Assembly (NCBI RefSeq): GCF_946222045.1
Contig: NZ_CAMILN010000049.1
Span: forward strand, 1 to 11,925
DNA from: an uncultured Peptoniphilus sp.
GTDB taxonomy: Bacteria > Bacillota > Clostridia > Tissierellales > Peptoniphilaceae
Reading direction: 5' to 3'
Length of the DNA stretch: 11,925 bases
A model generated the notes under the pieces. That model made no database searches, was not told the origin of the DNA, and saw only the letters and a program-made list of their open reading frames with translations. The position numbers and the translations under genes were made by a program. Positions 7,489-11,925 of this stretch are shown here, piece by piece. Numbering within the stretch: the stretch's first letter is position 1; every line of letters starts with the position of its first letter.

Positions 7489-7961
7489 TTTTCCCTAACC
7501 CATTTTTCATGGTAAACCTTGTATTTATCATCTTCGATTTCTGACTTGTCAACCATCTTGAAGTCGTCAAAGTCTGGTATAAAGGTGTCGGCACCTTCCA
7601 CCACTGTGTCAACCCTTGTGACAATAAGCTCGTCAATCCTATCCCAAAGGAGTTTCACAATTTGTGCACCACCAATGACAAAGACCTCCTTGTCTGGATA
7701 TTTTTTTATAATTTTATCAAGCTTTTCCTCTGAGTCTACGTAGAATAAGTCTTCCTTGTCTTCTTTTTTTGATCTTGTGAAGACTACAGAGATCCTATTT
7801 GGCAGTTGTCTTCCAATATCGTCAAGAGTCTTGCGCCCCATTACAATAATATTATTTGTCGTGTAGTTCTTGAACATCTCAAGGTCATCATCAACAAACA
7901 TAATTTGCTCTCCATCTTTGGCAATGGCATTATTATTATCAACTAAAATTAGTAATTTCAT
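7485..7961 (-). CDS. folA: Dihydrofolate reductase
   Basis: A 158-residue NADPH-dependent enzyme that reduces dihydrofolate to tetrahydrofolate for thymidylate, purine and methionine synthesis. Motifs are the N-terminal strand with DNNNAIAKDGE, the acidic active-site residue D26 in DDDLEMFK, the NADPH segment IIVMGRKTLDDIG (38-50), LPNR with the folate-binding arginine (R56) and FVIGG in the second cofactor loop. Oddly, the usual tryptophan of the PW segment aligns with Met21, and the segment IMFVDD lacks the conserved proline. AAGGAGG lies 5 bases upstream of the ATG. The stop overlaps the response-regulator start (ATGA), making a folA-regulator-kinase operon. No thymidylate synthase gene is adjacent. 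The sequence diverges from the E. coli type but is clearly a chromosomal DHFR. Confidence 0.9.
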   Translation of the reverse strand: MKLLILVDNNNAIAKDGEQIMFVDDDLEMFKNYTTNNIIVMGRKTLDDIGRQLPNRISVVFTRSKKEDKEDLFYVDSEEKLDKIIKKYPDKEVFVIGGAQIVKLLWDRIDELIVTRVDTVVEGADTFIPDFDDFKMVDKSEIEDDKYKVYHEKWVREK

Positions 7962-8011
7962 CTGGTCCTCCTTCTAATTATTTTAAAATTAATTATCCTT
8001 AAAAATATAAT

Positions 8012-8044
8012 ATCCTAGAAGTCTCACTATGCCTAGGATTTTTT
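8012..8044 (+). terminator. Terminator-like hairpin between folA and tRNA-Cys
   Basis: A 7-bp inverted repeat ATCCTAG/CTAGGAT (8012-8018, 8033-8039) with a 14-base loop is followed on the plus strand by TTTTTT. No plus-strand gene precedes it, so a terminator role is puzzling. It lies 50-80 bases upstream of the folA start and may instead be part of the folA control region or its 5' leader. No convincing folA promoter was found around it. Confidence 0.35.
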
Positions 8045-8082
8045 ATCTTCTCTTCTAATTAAATTTTAAATCAAATTTTCCC

Positions 8083-8111
8083 TTGCAATTTTTTTCATTG
8101 TCTGCTATACT
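8083..8111 (+). promoter_or_regulatory. Sigma-A promoter of tRNA-Cys
   Basis: TTGCAA (8083-8088), a 17-bp spacer and TATACT (8106-8111) with TGC just before the hexamer (extended -10). Initiation would fall near 8118, about 5 bases before the mature tRNA 5' end. Confidence 0.8.
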
Positions 8112-8122
8112 ATTGTTGTTAT

Positions 8123-8196
8123 GGCGACATAGCCAAGTGGTAAGGCACGGGTCTGCAACACCCTTATCACCGGTTCAAATCCGGTTGTCGCCTCCA
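8123..8196 (+). tRNA. tRNA-Cys (anticodon GCA)
   Basis: A cloverleaf of 74 nt including an encoded CCA. The acceptor stem is GGCGACA/TGTCGCC (8123-8129, 8186-8192), with discriminator U at 8193 and CCA at 8194-8196. The D-loop segment is AGCCAAGTGGTAAGGC and the anticodon loop CTGCAAC carries GCA at 8155-8157. The T arm is CCGG-TTCAAAT-CCGG. U73 and the GCA anticodon are the known identity elements for cysteinyl-tRNA synthetase, which supports the call. The outermost anticodon-stem pair is C-U, a minor mismatch. It stands alone with its own promoter and terminator. Confidence 0.96.
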
Positions 8197-8206
8197 TAAT
8201 AAAAAG

Positions 8207-8235
8207 TCTACTGAGTTTTCAGTAGATTTTTTTTT
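8207..8235 (+). terminator. Terminator of tRNA-Cys, probably shared with the VOC gene
   Basis: A perfect 8-bp stem TCTACTGA/TCAGTAGA (8207-8214, 8219-8226), loop GTTT, followed by nine T on the plus strand. On the minus strand the same stem is followed by CTTTTTATT, so it can also stop transcription from the VOC gene, whose own 3' end shows no other clear terminator. Confidence 0.85.
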
Positions 8236-8319
8236 GCATTTTTTTTATTTTTTATAAGTCATGAATTTTTTGGTCTCAATAAATTCTTATTCAGCCTAAT
8301 CTAATTTATAAATTTAGAC

Positions 8320-8775
8320 TTAATCGAGAGACTCAATTGCTTCAAGGATGTTTCCATCGGGATCGTAAAAATAAAGGGCCTTGCTCTTGCCAAAACCATA
8401 TTCTGTGGAGTCAAAAACTTGTGGCGAAGATATGACCTCTACCCCCTTTTCAAGTAAGTCCTTATAAAATCTTTCTATATCTTCCACCCCAAAGCAAAGT
8501 TCTGATATTGAAGTCTTAAAAAGTGAAGGCTCATCATCTTTAACTTCTCCTCTTTCAAACTCAATAAGTTCAACATCGGGGCAGCCTTCTCCTGTCATGG
8601 GGCTTAGGTAGGCAACTTTTGCCCTTATATTTTTCTCGTCAAAGAGCCTGTCTGTTGACTCTCCTTCCATATACATATACCCCTTGTAGTCAAGTCCAAG
8701 GACATCCCTATAAAATTCAATTGACCTGTCAAGGTCCCTAACTGTTAGTCCAATGTGGGCTATATTTTTTATCAT
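8320..8775 (-). CDS. VOC-family (glyoxalase/bleomycin-resistance fold) protein
   Basis: A 151-residue protein of the vicinal-oxygen-chelate superfamily, annotated in many genomes as lactoylglutathione lyase. It has two beta-alpha-beta-beta-beta modules: IAHIGLTVRDLDRSIEFYRDVLGL (5-28) opens the first and SELCFGVEDIERFYKDLLEKG (91-111) the second, and it ends FYDPDGNILEAIE (136-148). Likely metal ligands are H7, E69 and E145. The second-module position that is usually histidine aligns with E92, so its metal site differs from standard glyoxalase I. AAGGAGGTAA lies before the ATG. It has its own promoter and no operon partner. VOC enzymes have many reactions (glyoxalase, epimerase, dioxygenase, fosfomycin or bleomycin resistance), so the substrate cannot be given. 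Methylmalonyl-CoA epimerase is unlikely because no pathway genes are nearby. Confidence 0.82.
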   Translation of the reverse strand: MIKNIAHIGLTVRDLDRSIEFYRDVLGLDYKGYMYMEGESTDRLFDEKNIRAKVAYLSPMTGEGCPDVELIEFERGEVKDDEPSLFKTSISELCFGVEDIERFYKDLLEKGVEVISSPQVFDSTEYGFGKSKALYFYDPDGNILEAIESLD

Positions 8776-8807
8776 TAAATTACCTCCTTAAAGGTCTTCT
8801 TGTCTTA

Positions 8808-8836
8808 ATGATAACAAGTTGCTAGGTCCTAGTCAA
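8808..8836 (-). promoter_or_regulatory. Promoter of the VOC gene, overlapped by palindromes
   Basis: On the minus strand TTGACT (8831-8836), a 17-bp spacer and TATCAT (8808-8813) form a good sigma-A promoter. Two inverted repeats overlap the -35: CTAGG-T-CCTAG (8822-8832), and AGGTCC (8824-8829) with GGACCT (8841-8846). They could be a repressor site. The repeats are seen directly; the regulator is unknown. Confidence 0.7.
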
Positions 8837-8888
8837 AATTGGACCTGGTTTTATTGAGATTATTACCATAAAAATTAATATCTTGTGG

Positions 8889-9176
8889 AAATTTATAATT
8901 TCAAAAATAATATAAGTTACTGATAAATTATTAAGTCACAAAAAATTGTTAATCCATAAAAATTTACTAAATTACAAAAAATTATGAAACTACAAAAAAT
9001 TATTAGGTCATAAACTTTTATAAACTAGTAAAAAATTATTAAGTCATGGAAATTTATTAACTAATAAGAGTTTTCTAAATCATAGTTACTTATAAGTCTA
9101 CAAAAAAATATGACTTGATAAAAAATTCCCAAGTCACAAATTTTTATAAGTCCATAAAATTTATTAAAAAGCACTT
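8889..9176. repeat. Degenerate 18-bp tandem repeat array, at least 13 units
   Basis: From 8925 to 9158 the sequence divides into 13 consecutive 18-bp units with no insertion or deletion. The approximate consensus is AAATTATTAAGTCATAAA. Examples are 8925-8942, 8943-8960, 8997-9014, 9033-9050 and 9123-9140. The terminal AAA, the TTA core and GTC/TCA positions are most conserved. A further in-register unit is at 8889-8906, and 9159-9176 is a half-decayed one. In one minus-strand frame most units read as a hexapeptide like F-Y/C-D-L-I-I, but two units carry TAG and no good start was seen, so it is treated as non-coding or decayed. It fills the gap between the VOC promoter and the gdh terminator, which otherwise holds nothing recognisable. 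Confidence 0.8.
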
Positions 9177-9220
9177 CCTAGTTAACTATTCAAAATCCCT
9201 TCCCAATAAAATTAAACACA

Positions 9221-9251
9221 AAAAAACCGCAAGATAACTTGCGGCTTTTTT
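9221..9251 (-). terminator. Terminator of gdh
   Basis: Stem CCGCAAG/CTTGCGG (9227-9233, 9238-9244) with loop ATAA. On the minus strand it is followed directly by a run of seven T, about 30 bases after the gdh stop. T residues also follow on the plus strand, so it can act in both directions. Confidence 0.9.
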
Positions 9252-9273
9252 AGCATTTATTTACTTATAAGGA

Positions 9274-10539
9274 TTAATACCATCCTCTAAGTTTCATAGC
9301 TTTGTCAATTGATTGGATAGCGTACATGTAAACTCCTTCTCTAGGAACTACATCAAATTCGTCACAAACGCCGAATACGCCTTCGATAGCTTTCATCATG
9401 TCAGCTTCTTGTTTTTCTTCTACTTCAGCTTCTGTCCAGTACATTCCATATTGGTTTTGAACCCATTCGTAGTAAGAAACTAGAACTCCACCAGAGTTAG
9501 TTAAGATGTCTGGAGTTAGAGGGATCTTTCTGTCAAGAAGAACCTTATCTCCTTCTGGAGTTGTAGGACCGTTAGCTGCTTCACAAACTAATTTAACATT
9601 AAGTTTTTTAGCAACGTCACCAGTAATTACGTTTTCTAGAGCTGCTGGAATTAAGATATCCCATTCGCCTGTCCAGAAATCTTCGTCAGTAATTTGTTTT
9701 GCATCTGGGTAACCAATTAGTGTTTTGTGTTCGTTCTTGTATTCAAGAAGTTTTTTGAAGTCTAGTCCATTTTCATTGTATAGAGCGTAGTTTCCTTCTT
9801 TTTTGTCCCATTCAGCTAGAGCGTAAACAGTACCGCCTTGTCTTTCAATGTTTTTAACTGTGAAAGATCCAACGTTTCCGAAACCTTGAACTGCGATTTT
9901 AGCGTTTTTGAAATCAATTCCTTCACGTTTAGCAGCTTCTCTAGTTACTACAGCAACACCAAATCCTGTTGCTTCGTTTCTTCCTTCAGATCCACCAAGT
10001 CCAACTGGTTTACCTGTGAAAGTTCCTATATCTTGTCTGTCTCCGTTTAGTTTGATGTATTCATCAATAAACCAAGACATAATTTGTCCGTTAGTGTTAA
10101 CGTCTGGAGCTGGAATATCAATTCTTTCTCCAAGATATTTGTGAAGTCCTCTTACATATCCTCTTGCAAGTTGTTCTAATTCTCTTTCAGAAAGTTCTGA
10201 AGGGTCAACACAAACTCCACCTTTTCCTCCACCATATGGAAGACCAAGTGCGCCACCTTTGAAAGTCATCCAAAGTGAAAGAGCCTTAACTTCGTCAAGG
10301 TTTACATTTGGATGGAATCTACATCCACCTTTAGCTGGACCAACTGCTGTTGAGTGAGCTGATCTCCAACCTTTGAATGTTTTAACTGAACCATCGTCCA
10401 TTTTTACTGGGATAGTAATTTCAATTACTCTTTCAGGTTCTTTTAGAATTTCGTAAACAGCTGGGTCACAACCTAGCTTGTCACATGCAGCCTTAACTTT
10501 TTGTTGAGCTGCTACTAAGGGATTTAAAGTATCTGTCAT
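9274..10539 (-). CDS. gdh: NAD-specific glutamate dehydrogenase
   Basis: A 421-residue enzyme that converts glutamate to 2-oxoglutarate and ammonium with NAD; in peptidolytic anaerobes it feeds glutamate into fermentation. Motifs are substrate-binding WRSAHSTAVGPAKGGCRFHP (K70), K94 in MTFKGG, catalytic K106 in GGGKGG, D146 in PAPDVNTN, Rossmann GFGNVG (219-224) and acidic E243 after the second strand, which fits NAD over NADP. Length and sequence closely recall the Peptoniphilus asaccharolyticus enzyme. The ATG at 10537-10539 is chosen over the GTG at 10546-10548 because AGGAG lies 10 bases before the ATG but only 1 base before the GTG. The gene is monocistronic with a strong promoter and terminator. 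Its codons favour A- and T-ending choices (GCT, GTT, GGA) more than the neighbours, as expected for a highly expressed gene. Confidence 0.96.
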   Translation of the reverse strand: MTDTLNPLVAAQQKVKAACDKLGCDPAVYEILKEPERVIEITIPVKMDDGSVKTFKGWRSAHSTAVGPAKGGCRFHPNVNLDEVKALSLWMTFKGGALGLPYGGGKGGVCVDPSELSERELEQLARGYVRGLHKYLGERIDIPAPDVNTNGQIMSWFIDEYIKLNGDRQDIGTFTGKPVGLGGSEGRNEATGFGVAVVTREAAKREGIDFKNAKIAVQGFGNVGSFTVKNIERQGGTVYALAEWDKKEGNYALYNENGLDFKKLLEYKNEHKTLIGYPDAKQITDEDFWTGEWDILIPAALENVITGDVAKKLNVKLVCEAANGPTTPEGDKVLLDRKIPLTPDILTNSGGVLVSYYEWVQNQYGMYWTEAEVEEKQEADMMKAIEGVFGVCDEFDVVPREGVYMYAIQSIDKAMKLRGWY

Positions 10540-10591
10540 TTTTAACACTCTCCTTTATGTATAATCATGATAACCATTTCTTACAGTTTTA

Positions 10592-10620
10592 ATTATAGCA
10601 AATAGAAATATTAAGTTCAA
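10592..10620 (-). promoter_or_regulatory. Strong promoter of gdh
   Basis: On the minus strand TTGAAC (10615-10620), a 17-bp spacer and TATAAT (10592-10597), preceded by TGC (extended -10). Initiation near 10585 gives a leader of about 46 nt. The leader contains the 8-bp palindrome ATCATGAT within TTATCATGATTA (about 10562-10573), a possible operator just downstream of the start. Confidence 0.85.
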
Positions 10621-10957
10621 GCAAGCCTAGTAAGTTTAACTAATTGTTTGAAATTATAATTTTACTTTTATCATTTCATTTTTTTTTGCCCTTATTAATT
10701 CAATTCGTAAACAATGGCCCTCTTTTTTATTATTTTTAGTCTATATTTTTATTCTTTGATAATTCATCTTTTTACTTAAAAAATCTTAGATTTTTCAGGT
10801 CTGTAATCATTTTCACTAACTTGTTAGAGCCTCAAGGCTCCAAGCTTTCTCATTACTTTTTACCAATTTTTTCTTCTAACTAATATCTTTTTATTTAATA
10901 AATTTATAGCTTATAATTTCCTTTAATATAGTGTATCATAACAACTGAGGTGATAGT
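10621..10957. other. Intergenic region between divergent gdh and YitT genes
   Basis: AT-rich and T-rich on the plus strand. It holds a hairpin CTTG-(TTA)-GAGCC-TCAA-GGCTC-CAAG (10820-10844) and an AT hairpin AAAAATC-TTA-GATTTTT (10779-10795). A TATAAT at 10912-10917 and a TATCAT at about 10934-10939 are candidate -10 elements for the YitT gene, but neither has a convincing -35. The GC hairpin could be a leader structure if transcription starts further upstream. A 21-codon plus-strand frame near 10712 lacks a ribosome binding site and is not called. No riboswitch, T-box or RNA gene was recognised. Confidence 0.5.
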
Positions 10958-11842
10958 GTGAACTTACAAAAAGTTAGTCTAAAGGACTGGATTTTTTCAA
11001 AAACATTTGGCAGGAAATTGATTTCTGTAATCTTTTGTAGCATAATAACTGCCTTTTCAATTACATATATTATTAAACCAAACTTACTTATATCGGGAGG
11101 ACTCACAGGTCTATCAATTTTGACCTCCAATGTCACAGGTCTTAGCCTGCCCCTATTAGTCTTTTTGCTGAACCTTCCAACATCAATTTTGAGTCTCATA
11201 TTTTTAGATAAGGACTTTACATTTTTTTCAACCCTTGTAATTTTTCTTCTATCTATATTCATTTCCTTTTTCGAAAAACTTGCCCCAGGTTTTTATCTCA
11301 CTCAGGAGCCCATCCTGGCCTGTATCTTTGGTGGCCTCTTAAATGGAATTGGAGCAGGCTTCGCCTTTAGGAATGGAACATCAACTGGTGGTCTCGACAT
11401 AATAGCCGCTATATTAAAGAAGAAATTTAACATAACCATTGGCAACGTCCTAATGGCCATTAACCTCATAATAGTTTCTTGCCTTGGTTACCTTTATTCC
11501 ATAGACAAGGTTCTTTTCACTCTTATCCTAATGTTTATTAACTACACTGTTATTGATAGGATCCAACTGGGAGTGGGCAAGCAAAAGCAAGTCCTAATTA
11601 TTTCTGATTATAATGAAGAGATTGCCAAAGAAATTTATGCAGAGGTCCACAGGGGGGCAACTTATATCAAGGGAGTAACTTCCTACAAGAAGAAGGAGGT
11701 CTACATCCTCTACGTTGTCTGCTCTTCAAGACAGCTTGTCAAGCTTAGACAAATAGTAAAACACACTGACAAGGATGCCTTTGTCACAGTTTCAGATACA
11801 TCAGAAATCCTTGGCAATGGCTTCAAGGAAATTTCAATTTAA
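10958..11842 (+). CDS. YitT-family membrane protein (DUF161-DUF2179)
   Basis: An integral membrane protein of 294 residues, the family's usual size. The N-terminal part carries about five hydrophobic helices (approximately 21-40, 62-83, 88-105, 118-136 and 163-200, the last probably two). The family motif GGLTGLSIL is at 47-55, and RNGTSTGGLDIIA at 138-150. The C-terminal soluble DUF2179 domain (about 210-290) includes HRGATYIKGVTSY (231-243) and ends in a typical VTVSDTSEILGNGF. The function is not established; transport is often suggested. The start is GTG at 10958 with AGGTGA 4 bases upstream. A leading Lys/Trp-rich segment (MNLQKVSLKDW) precedes helix 1. It is monocistronic and divergent from gdh. 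Its 3' end is followed within 30 bases by an insertion-sequence end, which may have displaced the native terminator. Confidence 0.9.
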   Translation: MNLQKVSLKDWIFSKTFGRKLISVIFCSIITAFSITYIIKPNLLISGGLTGLSILTSNVTGLSLPLLVFLLNLPTSILSLIFLDKDFTFFSTLVIFLLSIFISFFEKLAPGFYLTQEPILACIFGGLLNGIGAGFAFRNGTSTGGLDIIAAILKKKFNITIGNVLMAINLIIVSCLGYLYSIDKVLFTLILMFINYTVIDRIQLGVGKQKQVLIISDYNEEIAKEIYAEVHRGATYIKGVTSYKKKEVYILYVVCSSRQLVKLRQIVKHTDKDAFVTVSDTSEILGNGFKEISI

Positions 11843-11871
11843 TTTTACGCAAAAGAAAACCACGATTATAA

Positions 11872-11925
11872 TGAACTGACCCCCAAAAGTTGGACCTAAA
11901 AACCAACTTAAGGAGGTCAGTTTTT
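11872..11925 (+). mobile_element. End of an IS3-type insertion sequence, cut by the window edge
   Basis: The sequence TGAACTGACCCCCAAAAGT begins at 11872 and resembles from memory the terminal inverted repeats of Firmicutes IS3-family elements, which start TG and contain a C-run followed by AAAGTTGGAC. A strong AAGGAGG site (11910-11916) lies near the window end, as expected just before a transposase orfA start, which falls outside. A nested hairpin spans 11874-11922. The other end, the transposase and any target duplication are not visible. An alternative is that this is only the terminator of the YitT gene, since a hairpin followed by T occurs here. Confidence 0.65.

Noticed and set aside
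9064..9174. Short minus-strand frame through part of the tandem array, starting GTG near 9174
   Set aside because: The only upstream AGGA is one base from the GTG, the frame stops at TAG after about 36 codons, and its composition follows the repeat. Noted as a possible decayed gene only.
8925..9176. CRISPR array
   Set aside because: The units are directly adjacent 18-bp tandem repeats without unique spacers, and no cas genes are nearby.
9838..10144. Plus-strand frames inside the gdh gene
   Set aside because: They overlap each other and lie antisense to a strongly conserved gene; they are frame shadows.
10540..10548. GTG at 10548 as the start of glutamate dehydrogenase
   Set aside because: The ribosome binding site would be only one base away, and the ATG at 10539 gives 421 residues, matching the remembered family length.
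10820..10844. GC hairpin upstream of the YitT gene as a riboswitch or T-box
   Set aside because: No conserved aptamer or T-box motif surrounds it, and it is too short; left as an unassigned hairpin.
10936..11262. Minus-strand frame of 108 codons across the 5' part of the YitT gene
   Set aside because: It is antisense to a clear family member, its peptide has no recognisable domain, and it has no convincing ribosome binding site.

Overview
The window is a low-GC, AT-rich bacterial chromosome segment. It looks like a Gram-positive anaerobe of the Peptoniphilaceae group (Peptoniphilus, Anaerococcus and relatives). The best clue is the 421-residue glutamate dehydrogenase, which closely resembles from memory the NAD-specific enzyme of Peptoniphilus asaccharolyticus. 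Strong AGGAGG-type ribosome binding sites, sigma-A-like promoters (several with an extended -10) and a Firmicutes-type short signal peptidase I agree with this. The genus is an inference; no search was run.

Layout, left to right. Positions 1-500 are AT-rich and hold a possible gene end at the left edge and a small two-helix membrane protein. Positions 507-4849 (minus strand) form a three-gene operon read right to left: an FAD-dependent dehydrogenase of the COG2509 type, the tRNA methyltransferase TrmL (7-nt overlap, coupled), and a large protein joining a RecB/Cas4-like nuclease domain to an iron-sulfur Rad3/XPD-type helicase. Signal peptidase I (4931-5449, plus strand) diverges from this operon, and the two promoters interleave in an 81-bp gap. 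Next comes a 168-bp long imperfect palindrome (5491-5658) that looks like a MITE or other palindromic repeat. Positions 5679-7961 (minus strand) form a second tight operon: dihydrofolate reductase, then an OmpR-type response regulator (ATGA overlap), then a sensor histidine kinase (overlap). A tRNA-Cys gene with its own promoter and terminator follows at 8123-8196 (plus strand). A lone VOC/glyoxalase-fold gene (8320-8775, minus) has a clear promoter overlapped by palindromes. Glutamate dehydrogenase (9274-10539, minus) has a strong promoter and a terminator. A YitT-family membrane protein (10958-11842, plus) lies divergent from it. The window ends 54 bp inside what looks like the end of an IS3-type insertion sequence.

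The genes are mostly housekeeping: amino acid fermentation (gdh), folate (folA), tRNA modification, protein export, repair and signalling. The least ordinary features are non-coding. Between the VOC gene and gdh lies an array of at least 13 degenerate 18-bp tandem units in perfect register (8925-9158). The long palindrome sits between lepB and the kinase. The IS end carries a nested hairpin that buries a ribosome binding site. No CRISPR array, prophage or toxin-antitoxin pair was seen.
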